A DNA stretch of 59,646 nt from an uncultured Oscillospiraceae bacterium (GCA_934668295.1 CAKUND010000001.1:1-59646); one strand, 5' to 3'; positions 1 through 8,398 are shown, counted from the stretch's first letter. The notes: a model not told the origin generated them from the sequence alone. Numbers and translations are program-made.

Positions 1-507
1 CAGGAAAAGCTCTTCGGCGTGTTCCCGCACATGGTGGCACGTCGGAGTTCGATGTTCATGCGCGGCTTTGACGACACATTCATGGTGCCGCATTCACGGC
101 ACACCACGATCCGCCGCGAGGAAGTGGAGGCGTGCGGCAAACTGAAAATTCTGGCATCCTCACCAAAGGTGGGCATCAACGCGCTCTCGAGCGAGGGCAG
201 ACGGCAGATCTTCATCACCGGGCACTCGGAGTACAACGCCGGGACGCTCCAGAAAGAATGTCTGCGCGATAAAAACGCGGGCCTGCCGAGCCATGTGCCG
301 GAGAACTATTTCCCGGACGACGACACACAGCCGCCGCGCGTCACATGGCGCAGCCATGCCAACCTGCTCTATCAGAACAGGCTGAACTATTTTGTCTATC
401 AGGCGACACCCTACGATCTCGATACGATCGAGCCGGTGTTTGCTGGGCATAACACAAAAACCGCTCGTCTGCATCGGCGACAGCAGGCAGCCCCGGCTGA
501 TGTATGA
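1..507 (+). CDS. metA: Homoserine O-succinyl/acetyltransferase, C-terminal part (5' end outside window)
   Basis: The enzyme acylates L-homoserine in the first committed step of methionine synthesis. Only the C-terminal half is present; the reading frame is open from base 1. Visible family motifs are GVFPH, RGFDDTFMVPHSR, the ITGHSEYNAGTLQKE block that carries the catalytic His-Glu pair, and the end block WRSHANLLYQNRLNYFVYQATPYDL. The HTS family normally stops a few residues after TPYDL, but here about 25 unrelated residues follow before the stop at 505-507. Those bases, read in another frame, resemble the tail of a flavin oxidoreductase, so the natural end of metA was probably replaced by a recombination junction near 430-450. 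Family assignment is firm; whether the altered tail matters is unknown. Confidence 0.9.
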   Translation, partial: QEKLFGVFPHMVARRSSMFMRGFDDTFMVPHSRHTTIRREEVEACGKLKILASSPKVGINALSSEGRRQIFITGHSEYNAGTLQKECLRDKNAGLPSHVPENYFPDDDTQPPRVTWRSHANLLYQNRLNYFVYQATPYDLDTIEPVFAGHNTKTARLHRRQQAAPADV

Positions 508-568
508 CGGCATTTCCGAGGGCCGCAGCGTGGTTGATACGCTTAAGACCATGGGGTTCTATGAATAA
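449..568 (+). pseudogene. Tail fragment of an NADH:flavin oxidoreductase (Old Yellow Enzyme/FadH type)
   Basis: In the frame one step off metA the sequence reads KPLVCIGDSRQPRLMYDGIS followed by EGRSVVDTL and a stop at 566-568. The IGD-x(3)-PR-x(2)-YD-x-I-x-EG pattern is typical of the last 35-40 residues of the FadH/BaiCD-like flavoenzymes, where the second nucleotide-binding domain ends. There is no start codon, no ribosome binding site and no upstream domain, and the fragment overlaps the end of metA, so it is read as a remnant left by a deletion. The match rests on one short motif, so the family call is moderate to weak. Confidence 0.4.
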
Positions 569-586
569 GGGCCGGAACAGGCAATG

Positions 587-626
587 AAAAGCACGGACGC
601 TCCAATTGAGGAACGTCCGTGCTTTC
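587..626. terminator. Bidirectional hairpin terminator
   Basis: Arms AAAGCACGGACG (588-599) and CGTCCGTGCTTT (614-625) form a perfect 12-bp stem ending in A and T runs on the two sides, so it can stop transcription from both directions. The stop codon of the minus-strand AraC fragment (625-627) lies at the base of the stem. Confidence 0.65.
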
Positions 627-896
627 ATCGCTGCCGGATAGAGCTTTCGTAATCAGACGGCGAGATGCCGTAATTCTTTTTGAAGCATTTGCTGAAGTAG
701 TTTGTATTCTGGAAGCCGACTGCGGCGGCGATCTTCGCGATGCCGAGCTGCGTCGTGTCCAGCAGCTCCTTCGCCTTTTCCAGCCGGTACTGCTTGATAT
801 ACCGGTTGATCGTCATGTCCATGCAGCGCTTGAATACGGAGCATAAATACGCATAATTCAGATGCAGCTGATTGGACAGCACCTTTGCAGAAAAAT
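625..896 (-). pseudogene. AraC-family regulator, C-terminal DNA-binding domain only
   Basis: Residues from FSAKVLSNQLHLNYAYLCSV to the end SDYESSIRQR form the two helix-turn-helix motifs of an AraC/XylS domain, of the kind found at the end of response regulators (KAKELLDTT, IAAAVGFQNTNYFSKCFKK). Nothing N-terminal to about the first helix is present. At 894-900 the minus-strand match stops and a plus-strand match to a dehydratase begins, so the gene was cut by a rearrangement at that point. An open frame continues to 933 but its first 13 residues are antisense of the dehydratase and show no homology. A truncated protein without a sensing domain is unlikely to be made from its own promoter. 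Confidence 0.75.
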
Positions 897-1342
897 GGCT
901 GGCGGACGAGAACTCCGATGTGGATGAGAACACCGTGATCGTTCTGCGCGGCTATGGCCCGAAGGGCGCGCCGGGGATGCCGGAGTTCGGAAATTACCTG
1001 CCTGTGCCGCCGAAGCTGCATAAAAAGGGGATCGACGATTATCTGCGTGTGACGGATTCCAGAATGTCCGGCGGCTGCTTCGGCTCCGTCATCCTGCATG
1101 TTGCGCCGGAGGCGGAGGTCGGCGGCCCGCTTGCCGCCGTGCGGGATGGAGACATCATTCATGTCGAAGCGGATGAGAATCTCATCGAGGTCGAGCTCAG
1201 CGACAGCGAGCTCCGCGAACGGCTGAAGGACTTCCGGCCGAAGGGCCACCCGGATATCCGGCGCGGCTTTATCAGAAGCTTCATCGACCACGTCCAGCAG
1301 GCAAACGACGGCTGCGATCTGGATTATCTGACAAGAGAATAG
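897..1342 (+). pseudogene. IlvD/Edd-family sugar-acid dehydratase, C-terminal fragment
   Basis: The fragment carries the C-terminal signatures of the Fe-S dehydratase family that includes dihydroxy-acid dehydratase and the aldonate dehydratases: GYGPKGAPGMPEFGN, VTDSRMSGG and HVAPEAEVGGPLAAV. The RMSG form of the last motif and the PPKL segment before it are more like aldonate (arabonate/xylonate/galactonate) dehydratases than IlvD. About 150 residues are present, whereas the family has 550-600. The [Fe-S] cysteines lie in the missing N-terminal part, so it cannot be active. The upstream boundary coincides with the end of the AraC fragment near 896. It ends 39 bases before the alpha-galactosidase start, so both were probably in one sugar operon. 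Confidence 0.75.
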
Positions 1343-1381
1343 AAACCAGGCCGCCCATCAGCGGAGGAAGGGAGAGGGACA

Positions 1382-3196
1382 ATGGCGATTCAATTTGACC
1401 CGCAGGGACAGATATTCTATCTGCACACAAAAAGCACGACCTACGCCATCGGCGTTCTGCGTGAAAAATATCTCCTGCACTTATATTACGGAAAACGCAT
1501 TTCCGCGTATCCCGATTTCATGGCGCATCTGCCCATCCACGCCGGAACGACGTGGATGGGGACGGATCTTCCGGGGCTGGACTACAGTACGGAAGCCCTG
1601 CCGATGGAGTACCCGACCTACGGCAGCGCCGATCTGCGCACGCCTGCGTTCCACGCCGAATATGAAAGCGGCAGCGCTGTGACGTGCCTTTCCTATTGCG
1701 GCTATGAAATCTATCACGGCAAGGAGTCGCTGAGCGGCCTGCCCGCAACGTATGTAGAAAGTGATTCCGAAGCGGATACGCTGGAGATCACGCTGGCCGA
1801 TCCGCTGACCGGCTTGAAAATCGTCCTCTCGTATTCTGTTTTTGAGGACTACGATGTCATTACAAAGAGTGTCCGCGCCGTCAACGAGAGCGTACAGCCC
1901 ATTGATGTGCAGAGTATTTTAAGCAGTACGACGTATCTGTTTGATAAAAACTATGAATTTGTCCATCTGACCGGCGCGTGGGCGCGCGAACGGCATATCC
2001 AGAAGCAGCCGCTCATGAACGGTGCGATGCAGATCGACAGCAAGCGTGTGGCGAGTGGTCACATTCACAGCCCATTTTTGGCGCTGGCAAGACCGTGGGC
2101 AACGGAAAATCAGGGCGAGGTCTATGGCTATAGCTTCGTCTACAGCGGCAATTTCATCATGCAGGCGGAGACAAACCAGCAGGACGTCGTCCGCGTCAAC
2201 ATCGGCATCAACCCCTTCGGCTTCCACTGGCTGCTGACACCGGGCGAAGCGTTCCAAGCACCCGAAGTCGTTATGACGTTCTCCAATTCCGGCTTTGGCA
2301 CGATGTCCCGGCGCTTCCACCGCATGTACCGCCAGCGCCTGTGCCGCGGCAGATACCGCGATGCCGAGCGTCCCGTGCTCATCAACAACTGGGAAGCGAC
2401 ATATTTTGACTTCAACGAAGAAAAAATCTTAGCCATCGCAGAAAAGGCGCGCAGCGTCGGCATCGAGCTGATGGTGCTGGACGATGGGTGGTTCGGCAAG
2501 CGAAGCAGCGACACCTGCTCGTTGGGCGACTGGATGCCAAACCTGGAAAAACTCCCGAACGGCATTGCCGGACTTGCAGAAAAGGTCACGCAGCTGGGAA
2601 TGCGCTTCGGCCTCTGGTTCAAGCCGGAAATGGTATCCGAGGACAGCGACCTTTACCGTGCACACCCGGACTGGTGCATCCACACCCCCGGAAGAACAAA
2701 AACGCCCGCCCGGAACCAGCTTGTGCTGGATCTGTCCCGGCAGGATGTCTGCGACTATATCGTTGACTCGCTTTCCAGAGTTCTGGGCACGGCAAAGATA
2801 TCCTACGTCAAGTGGGATATGAACCGGAACATCACAGAAAGCGGCTCTGCCGCGCTGCCCGCAAACCGGCAGCAGATCCGGCAGTACAAAGAAATCCGAA
2901 GCACCATCCATTTCGGCGATCTGTACCGCCTGCGTTCTCCATTTGAGGGTGAAAACGCCGCATGGGAATACGTCTCTGCCGACCGGAAACAGGTCGTTTT
3001 GGTTTACTGCACCATCCGCGCCCATGTCCTGACCGGCCTGACGCAGCTCCGCTTCGAGGGATTGTCCGAAAACGCGCAGTACCGGAACACGGAAACCGGT
3101 GAGATCTACGGCGGCGATTTCCTGATGAACGTCGGGCTGTATCTGCCGGACGATCGGGATCATGAAAGCAGGATCCTGATTTTTGAACAGTGCTGA
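1382..3196 (+). CDS. GH36 alpha-galactosidase with internal in-frame deletion
   Basis: Family GH36 removes terminal alpha-galactose from raffinose-type sugars. The N-terminal beta-sandwich (residues 1-310), the TIM-barrel start (INNWEATYFDFNEEKI, LMVLDDGWFG, GLWFKPEMV) and the nucleophile block VKWDMNRNITE are present. After residue about 496 the sequence jumps to QYKEIRSTIHFGDLYRLRSP, which belongs after the barrel. The missing stretch of roughly 120 residues normally contains the SCSGGGGRFD substrate loop and the SDDTDA acid/base aspartate. The frame is kept and the C-terminal beta domain is intact (604 residues against about 720-730). Short direct repeats CCGGCAG at 2866 and 2878 flank the junction. 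The start follows GGAGG and GGGAGAGG. Without the acid/base residue normal activity is not expected. Confidence 0.85.
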   Translation: MAIQFDPQGQIFYLHTKSTTYAIGVLREKYLLHLYYGKRISAYPDFMAHLPIHAGTTWMGTDLPGLDYSTEALPMEYPTYGSADLRTPAFHAEYESGSAVTCLSYCGYEIYHGKESLSGLPATYVESDSEADTLEITLADPLTGLKIVLSYSVFEDYDVITKSVRAVNESVQPIDVQSILSSTTYLFDKNYEFVHLTGAWARERHIQKQPLMNGAMQIDSKRVASGHIHSPFLALARPWATENQGEVYGYSFVYSGNFIMQAETNQQDVVRVNIGINPFGFHWLLTPGEAFQAPEVVMTFSNSGFGTMSRRFHRMYRQRLCRGRYRDAERPVLINNWEATYFDFNEEKILAIAEKARSVGIELMVLDDGWFGKRSSDTCSLGDWMPNLEKLPNGIAGLAEKVTQLGMRFGLWFKPEMVSEDSDLYRAHPDWCIHTPGRTKTPARNQLVLDLSRQDVCDYIVDSLSRVLGTAKISYVKWDMNRNITESGSAALPANRQQIRQYKEIRSTIHFGDLYRLRSPFEGENAAWEYVSADRKQVVLVYCTIRAHVLTGLTQLRFEGLSENAQYRNTETGEIYGGDFLMNVGLYLPDDRDHESRILIFEQC

Positions 3197-3208
3197 TACC
3201 GGCAATAA

Positions 3209-3251
3209 CAAACGCGCGGACGTTCTCCTGGCGGGAACGTCCGCGCGTTTG
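3209..3251. terminator. Perfect 17-bp hairpin between convergent genes
   Basis: CAAACGCGCGGACGTTC (3209-3225) and its exact complement at 3235-3251 enclose a 9-base loop. It lies between the alpha-galactosidase stop and the converging LacI gene and probably terminates both, although only short A/T stretches flank it. Confidence 0.6.
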
Positions 3252-3288
3252 CTGCCGGCCTGATACGGGCCGGGCAGAAGGCGCAGGC

Positions 3289-4350
3289 TTAAAACGGATC
3301 CTGCGGCTGCAGGTTGATGTAATCCTGAAGGTTTTCACTGATAATGATCCCGACCCGCGTGAAGTGCTCCTTCTGCTTCGGAGGCGTGCCGTCGCACAGC
3401 ATATCGAACAGCAGATGCAGCATCTGATAGCCCTGCTTGCGCGGCTCCTGATAGATGAGCGCGGAGCAGTAATGCTCCTGCAGCAGCCTGGCCGATTGAC
3501 TGCTCAGATCGTAGCCGATCAGGCAGATCTGCCCCTGCTGGTAATGCTCCTTCAGATAGGTGCCGACGCCGATCGCACCGACGGCGCTGACGCAGAATAC
3601 GCCGCGGATGTCGCGGTGCTGCTCCGCGATCTGCTGCATGGCGATATAGGCTTCATCCTCACGGTCATGGTATTCGAGCACGTCAAGGATCCGCATATCG
3701 GGATGATGCTCGCGCAGATAATCCCGGAAGCCTGCGGCGCGGGCGGAATGCGACGCGACAAGACTGAAGCCGGCAAAGATGGCGACCGTTCCCGTGCCCC
3801 CGAGCATTTTGCCCATCAGCTCACCTGCGACGCGTCCGTTTTTATACGGGTCCTCCCCGACATAGAACAGCCGGCGGCTCTTTGGGATATCCGAGTTGAA
3901 GGTCACCACGGGAACGCCCTCGTCGATGATGGCGTCTACCCGTTCGGAAAGCACTTCGCTGCCGGCGTTGATGGCGATGGCGTCATAGTCGGAAACGTGC
4001 AGCTCCTGCAGAAGCGGAAGCTGCTCCTCGGCGGCCAGCGAGGTCGAAAAGTGAAAATCAAGCTCCAGATTGTAGTCCTGCAGCTCCTGCTGCGCGATCT
4101 CAAGACCGTACAGCAGCTCGTCGGTAAAATAGCGCGGGTAGCGGGACATCACGACAGCGATTTTGAAATGCAGCTTTTTCCGCAGCGCGCTCGCCAGGCG
4201 GTTTGGCTGATAGCCGAGCGAATTTGCGATTTCGATGATCTGCGCCTTTGTTTCAGGCAGAATACGTCCGCGGTTATTGAGCGCGCGGTCAACGGTTCCG
4301 ATCGACACGCCTGCCTGATCTGCGATCATTTTTAACGTTACTTTACCCAT
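3289..4350 (-). CDS. LacI-family transcriptional regulator of the CUT2 sugar operon
   Basis: The N-terminal helix-turn-helix reads KVTLKMIADQAGVSIGTVDR and is followed by the hinge ALNNRGRILPET. Residues 60-350 form a periplasmic-binding-protein fold of the ribose-binder type, the same fold as the binding protein of the divergent operon. The protein should be a cytoplasmic dimer that releases DNA when the imported sugar or a derivative binds. A TTG codon two codons upstream (4356) is 8 bases from AAGGAAA and could be the real start; ATG at 4350 gives the standard LacI beginning. Operator-like sequences with AACGAT cores lie in the divergent intergenic region and again before the gene at 12,119. 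The operon content identifies the probable ligand class (a CUT2-type sugar) but not the sugar itself. Confidence 0.9.
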   Translation of the reverse strand: MGKVTLKMIADQAGVSIGTVDRALNNRGRILPETKAQIIEIANSLGYQPNRLASALRKKLHFKIAVVMSRYPRYFTDELLYGLEIAQQELQDYNLELDFHFSTSLAAEEQLPLLQELHVSDYDAIAINAGSEVLSERVDAIIDEGVPVVTFNSDIPKSRRLFYVGEDPYKNGRVAGELMGKMLGGTGTVAIFAGFSLVASHSARAAGFRDYLREHHPDMRILDVLEYHDREDEAYIAMQQIAEQHRDIRGVFCVSAVGAIGVGTYLKEHYQQGQICLIGYDLSSQSARLLQEHYCSALIYQEPRKQGYQMLHLLFDMLCDGTPPKQKEHFTRVGIIISENLQDYINLQPQDPF

Positions 4351-4412
4351 AATCAAACGGCCACTTTCCTTGATGCTTCATTGTAATGAAAAAGGGAATA
4401 AAAATGCGGTGC

Positions 4413-4424
4413 GTAAACGATTCC
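4413..4424 (+). promoter_or_regulatory. LacI-type operator, regulator-proximal site
   Basis: GTAAACGATTCC differs in one base from the site at 4622 (GTAAACGATACC). It lies about 60 bases upstream of the divergent lacI-type gene, where binding would give autoregulation. The half-site GTAAACG is typical of LacI-family operators. Inferred from sequence likeness only. Confidence 0.5.
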
Positions 4425-4584
4425 ATGCTGGATATATTATACCATATTCCGCGCTTTCGTCAATGCAATTTTTCGGCGGCCCGACAGGCGTCAAAACCGG
4501 TATGCACAGCACGGCAGAGGGATGCGGGGCACGCTTTGTGCGATTTCTACAAAAGAATGAATGTTATTTTGTATAAATGCGGCA

Positions 4585-4613
4585 TTGCGACAACGGTGGG
4601 CATGTGGTATACT
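4585..4613 (+). promoter_or_regulatory. Sigma-70 promoter of the CUT2 sugar operon
   Basis: TTGCGA (4585-4590) and TATACT (4608-4613) are separated by exactly 17 bases. Transcription would start at about 4620, directly at an operator-like sequence (4620-4635), the arrangement expected for repression by the divergent LacI protein. A leader of about 130 bases precedes the first gene. Confidence 0.65.
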
Positions 4614-4619
4614 AAAATC

Positions 4620-4635
4620 GCGTAAACGATACCGC
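4620..4635 (+). promoter_or_regulatory. LacI-type operator at the transcription start
   Basis: GCGTAAACGATACCGC overlaps the expected start point of the promoter at 4585-4613. It matches the reverse complement of the site at 4687 in 11 of 14 core positions. This is the main candidate site for repression of the operon. Confidence 0.6.
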
Positions 4636-4686
4636 ACAAAAACAACGCGCAAGTTTCTAGAGCTGCGCGTTTCTGTTTCAAAGAAT

Positions 4687-4706
4687 GCGTTATCGTTACC
4701 GCGAAA
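4687..4706 (+). promoter_or_regulatory. Second downstream LacI-type operator
   Basis: GCGTTATCGTTACCGCGAAA lies in the leader of the sugar operon. It matches 17 of 20 bases with the sequence at 12,086-12,105 in front of the last isomerase gene, 7.4 kb away. A conserved element at two places of one operon supports a shared regulator. Confidence 0.6.
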
Positions 4707-4752
4707 CTGGCAAGAGAAATTCCTGCTAAAAATAAAAGGAGATGTACGGAAA

Positions 4753-5799
4753 ATGAAAAAGATCTTAGCACTGGCTCTCGCGCTTGTGATGCTTCTTGGT
4801 CTTGCGGCCTGCGCGGCAAGTGAGGAGAAGCCTGCGGCGACCCCCGAACAGACTGCCGCTGACGCACCCGCAGCAGAGGAAACGCCCGCCGCTGCAGACG
4901 GCAAAACCTATACCATCGGCGTTGCGATGGAGGATCTGAACACGCAGTTCTGGCTTTCCAACTATCAGGCGATGAAGGATCACGCGGCAGAGCTGGGCAA
5001 TGTGACGCTCGTGGAAGCCATCGCGGGCGGCGATGCCAACCTGCAGAACCAGCAGATCCTCGACTTTATTGCGCAGGGCGTGGACGCCATCATCTGCGCG
5101 CCGAAGGATAACGCGGCGATCGCAACGGCTGTTGAAGAATGCAATGAAGCCGGGATCCCCATCATCATGGATAACCGTCCGGTCGTGGAGGGCTCCTGCG
5201 AGCCCGACGCACAGGTCCTGTCCGATAACCGTTCCATGGCGTATGAGGAGATGAAGTGGTTCATCGAGCGCGCAAAGGCAGACGGCAAGAGCTACAAGTG
5301 CCTTATGCTCATCGGCAACCTCGGCGACGGCAACGCGGTCGAGCGCCGCGACGGCTATCAGGCAGCTGTGGACGAGTTTGGCCAGGGTGTTGTGGATATC
5401 GTTGTCTCCGTTCCGACCGAGTGGGATCATGAGGTCGCGCTGTCCGGCCTGCAGTCCGCGCTGGCGGCATATCCCGACATCGATATGATGATCCTGCCCT
5501 CCGATTTCTTGTGGGAGCCGGTCCAGACCGCGCTGACCGAAGCCGGCAAGTGGGCAAAGAAGGGCGAAGAAAACCATGTGGTCTGCATCAGCTTTGACGG
5601 CGACGAGACCGGCAAGCAGATGCTTGCGGACGGCTATTGCTGGGCGGACGCTGCGCAGTCTGCCGCGCTGCAGGGTACGACCTGTGTGGATACCGCGATC
5701 AAGCTTGCCGACGGCGAAACGCTGGATAGCCGCGATGTCAAGGACTCCGGCCTGCTGGTCACATTTGAAAACTTTGACGAGGTCAAGGATCTGTTCTGA
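4753..5799 (+). CDS. CUT2 ABC transporter substrate-binding lipoprotein
   Basis: The 348-residue protein starts with a lipoprotein signal (MKKILALALALVMLLG followed by LAAC, Cys at residue about 20), a short Ala/Pro/Glu-rich linker, and then a type I periplasmic-binding fold beginning YTIGVAMEDLNTQFW. Blocks GVDAIICAPKDNAAI and FDGDETGKQML match the ribose/galactose binder class (Peripla_BP_4). It is anchored on the outer face of the membrane and delivers sugar to the permeases encoded downstream. The ATG at 4753 follows AAAGGAGATGTACGGAA; an open frame extends upstream to 4561 but crosses the promoter and operators, so it is not coding. A hairpin after the gene probably protects its mRNA and keeps binding protein in excess. 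Confidence 0.92.
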   Translation: MKKILALALALVMLLGLAACAASEEKPAATPEQTAADAPAAEETPAAADGKTYTIGVAMEDLNTQFWLSNYQAMKDHAAELGNVTLVEAIAGGDANLQNQQILDFIAQGVDAIICAPKDNAAIATAVEECNEAGIPIIMDNRPVVEGSCEPDAQVLSDNRSMAYEEMKWFIERAKADGKSYKCLMLIGNLGDGNAVERRDGYQAAVDEFGQGVVDIVVSVPTEWDHEVALSGLQSALAAYPDIDMMILPSDFLWEPVQTALTEAGKWAKKGEENHVVCISFDGDETGKQMLADGYCWADAAQSAALQGTTCVDTAIKLADGETLDSRDVKDSGLLVTFENFDEVKDLF

Positions 5800-5829
5800 T
5801 CCGGCCGCGGCTCGCAGCAGCACTTTTCT

Positions 5830-5855
5830 GGGGACACGGAACTGTCCGTGTCCCC
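5830..5855 (+). terminator. Intercistronic hairpin after the binding-protein gene
   Basis: GGGGACACGGA and TCCGTGTCCCC form an 11-bp stem with a 4-base loop between the binding protein and the first permease. It has only a weak T stretch (AATTT), so it fits a partial terminator or mRNA-stabilising element that keeps binding protein levels above permease levels. Confidence 0.55.
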
Positions 5856-5877
5856 AATTTCCGCAAGGGAGGACTCC

Positions 5878-6879
5878 ATGAACACAAAAGTCAAAAAGTC
5901 GTCGGGAATGGTGCAGACATTTCTGATGGACAACGTCATGTTATTTGTGTTCCTCGCGTTTTTTATCTGTGGACTGCTGTTCGTGGATAAGTTCGCGTCC
6001 ATCTATAACATGAAAAACTACCTCAAGAACTGCGCTCCGCTGCTGATCGCCTCGACAGGTCTGACCTTCGTTGTGCTCAATGGCGGCATTGATTTTTCTA
6101 TCACCTCCGTGATCTCCTTTGGCAGCGTGATCGCGGCCTATCTGATGGTCGACTCGCCGCTGACGGGCAGCCCGCTGTGCGTGCCGCTGACGATCCTGAT
6201 CGTGCTTGCCATCGGCACCGTGTTCGGCTGCATCAACGGCATTGCCGTTTCGCGGCTGAAAATGCCGTCGTTTGTCGCGACGCTCGCCATGCAGCTCATC
6301 GGCTCCGGCATCGCTGTGTGGTTTGGCAGCGTGCTGTTTGACGGCGTTGTCTCGCTGGGCGGCCTGCCGGATTCGTTCCGCGCCATCGGCGGCAAGGGCG
6401 CGTTCTGGCTGCCGGTGCTGATCGCCGGGCTGTGTTTTTTGTTCTGCGACTGGCTCAACCGCAAAACGGTGTTCGGCCGCCAGCTTTACGCCATCGGCGT
6501 CAATCCGCGCACGGCGGAGATTTCCGGCGTTCCGGTGCGCAAAAACCTGTTTTATCTGTTTTTGATCAGCGGCCTGTGCGCCGGCCTCGCGTCGATCATG
6601 TATACGGCAAAGAACGGCGCAGGCGTTCCGACGCTCGGCGATAAGCTGTTCATTGATGTGGTCGGCAGCGTCGTCATCGGCGGCACGAACCCCGCGGGCG
6701 GCTTTGGCAGCGTGAAAAACACGCTTTACGGCGTGCTGTTTCTGACGCTGGTGTCCAATATTCTGAATCTGCTCGGCATCGAGTGGTTCTATGTCGATCT
6801 CATCAAGGGTCTGCTTGTGATCGCGGCGGCGGTCTTGAACCTTGCGTTCAAGAAGTTCGGCGTGCGCACACGGGCATAA
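5878..6879 (+). CDS. CUT2 sugar ABC transporter permease (RbsC/MglC-like), first
   Basis: A hydrophobic 333-residue protein with 8-10 predicted membrane segments. Family signatures are LIASTGLTFVVLNGGIDFS near residue 60, the cytoplasmic coupling region NRKTVFGRQLYAIGVNPRTA (residues about 197-216) with EISGVPV after it, and VVGSVVIGGTNPAGGFGS near residue 260. It forms the membrane channel with the second permease at 8395. The ATG at 5878 is preceded by AAGGGAGGACTCC; an in-frame codon at 5848 lies inside the preceding hairpin and is rejected. Two different permease genes flank the ATPase, unlike rbsDACB where one permease forms a homodimer, so the channel is probably a heterodimer. Confidence 0.9.
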   Translation: MNTKVKKSSGMVQTFLMDNVMLFVFLAFFICGLLFVDKFASIYNMKNYLKNCAPLLIASTGLTFVVLNGGIDFSITSVISFGSVIAAYLMVDSPLTGSPLCVPLTILIVLAIGTVFGCINGIAVSRLKMPSFVATLAMQLIGSGIAVWFGSVLFDGVVSLGGLPDSFRAIGGKGAFWLPVLIAGLCFLFCDWLNRKTVFGRQLYAIGVNPRTAEISGVPVRKNLFYLFLISGLCAGLASIMYTAKNGAGVPTLGDKLFIDVVGSVVIGGTNPAGGFGSVKNTLYGVLFLTLVSNILNLLGIEWFYVDLIKGLLVIAAAVLNLAFKKFGVRTRA

Positions 6880-6892
6880 GGAGGTTTTGCAG

Positions 6893-8398
6893 ATGGCTGA
6901 TACGATTTTGGAGCTTAAGGGCATCCGCAAGAGCTTCTTTGGCACGGAGGTCCTGCACGGCATCGATCTGAGCCTGCAGCGCGGCTCGGTGCACGGCATC
7001 GTCGGCGAAAACGGCGCCGGCAAATCCACGCTCATGAATGTGATCGGCGGCGTGTTCCGCCCGGACAGCGGCGAAATGCTTGTCGACGGACAGAGCTACT
7101 CCCCGCAAAGCCCCAAGGACGCGCAAAACGCAAAGATCGCATTCGTTCACCAGGAACTGAATCTGTTTTCCAACCTGACGGTTGCGGAAAATCTGTTTAT
7201 CGAGAATCTGCCGACGGGCGCCTGCCGGCAGGTGCAATACAAGTACATGGCGCAGGAAACGACCAGATATCTGGAGCAGTTCCGCATCCATGTCAATCCG
7301 CGCGCGAAGGTCGAGTCGCTCTCCATGGGCGTCCGGCAGTCGATCGAGATCGCAAAGGCGCTCATCATTCAGGCGCGCATCATCATCTTTGACGAGCCGA
7401 CCACGTCGCTGACCAAGGTCGAAAAGGACAACCTGTTCCGCATCATCGACGAGCTGAAAAGCAGCGGCGTTACCATCATTTACATTTCGCACATTCTGGA
7501 GGACGTGCTGGAGCTGTGCGACGAGATCACCGTCATCCGCGACGGCTCCACCATCGACCATGTGCCGGCAAAGGAAACGACGCGCGACGATCTGATCGGC
7601 ATGATGGTCGGGCGGAAGCTGGAAAAAATTTATCCGACCGTCGACAAGCAGCTCGGCGAGCAGATCCTTTCCTGCGAGCATATCAGCTCCGGCACGATGG
7701 TCGCGGACGCCAGTCTGGAGCTGCGGCGCGGAGAGGTCCTGGGCGTGTTCGGCCTGATGGGCGCGGGACGCACGGAGCTGATGCGCGCAATTTTCGGACT
7801 GGACGCCGTGAGCGGCGGAACGATCACCTACAAGGGCCGGGACTTTACCGCACACACGCCGCTGCAGGCGATCCGCGCGGGCTTTGCCTTTGTCACGGAG
7901 GACCGCCGCAACGAGGGCCTGCTCATGCCCAAAAGCGTAGAGGATAATCTTCTGCTCGTCCGTCTGCCCGCGATCGCGAACCGGCTGGGCGTGGTCAATA
8001 CCGCCGAGGGCGGGCGCCTGAGCGACGCGTCGATCGCCGCGCTGCGCACCAAGGTGCAGAACAAGCGCACGCAGCTCGTGTGCAACCTCTCCGGCGGCAA
8101 CCAGCAGAAGGTCGTGTTCGGCAAGTGGATCATGAACGAACCGGAGGTTTTGATCCTGGATGAGCCGACGCGCGGCGTTGATGTCGGCGCAAAGTATGAA
8201 ATCTATACGATCATCAACAAGCTTGCGCAGCAGCAGTCTGCGATCCTGGTCGTCTCGTCCGAGATGGAAGAACTCATGGGGATCTGTGACCGCATTCTTG
8301 TGATGAGCCGCGGCAAAATCACCGGTGTGTGCAGCCGCGAGGAATTTGACCAGAACCGCATCATGGAAATGGCGCTGGCGGGAGGAGAGGACGCATGA
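6893..8398 (+). CDS. CUT2 sugar ABC transporter ATPase with two nucleotide-binding domains (RbsA/MglA-like)
   Basis: The 501-residue protein contains two ABC domains, as usual for CUT2 transporters. Domain 1 has Walker A GENGAGKST, signature LSMGVRQSIEIAKAL and Walker B IIIFDEPTTSL. Domain 2 has a degenerate Walker A (GLMGAGRTEL), a complete signature LSGGNQQKVVFGKW and Walker B VLILDEPTRGVDVG. The asymmetric second P-loop is a normal feature of the RbsA/MglA group. It powers import through the permeases on either side. The start follows GGAGGTTTTGCAG, 13 bases after the first permease, and the gene overlaps the second permease by four bases (ATGA), so the three are translationally coupled. 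Confidence 0.93.
   Translation: MADTILELKGIRKSFFGTEVLHGIDLSLQRGSVHGIVGENGAGKSTLMNVIGGVFRPDSGEMLVDGQSYSPQSPKDAQNAKIAFVHQELNLFSNLTVAENLFIENLPTGACRQVQYKYMAQETTRYLEQFRIHVNPRAKVESLSMGVRQSIEIAKALIIQARIIIFDEPTTSLTKVEKDNLFRIIDELKSSGVTIIYISHILEDVLELCDEITVIRDGSTIDHVPAKETTRDDLIGMMVGRKLEKIYPTVDKQLGEQILSCEHISSGTMVADASLELRRGEVLGVFGLMGAGRTELMRAIFGLDAVSGGTITYKGRDFTAHTPLQAIRAGFAFVTEDRRNEGLLMPKSVEDNLLLVRLPAIANRLGVVNTAEGGRLSDASIAALRTKVQNKRTQLVCNLSGGNQQKVVFGKWIMNEPEVLILDEPTRGVDVGAKYEIYTIINKLAQQQSAILVVSSEMEELMGICDRILVMSRGKITGVCSREEFDQNRIMEMALAGGEDA

Noticed and set aside
3190..4335. Long plus-strand open frame opposite the LacI gene
   Set aside because: It is antisense to a clear LacI-family gene, has no ribosome binding site and no recognisable domain; GC-rich genes often leave the opposite frames open.
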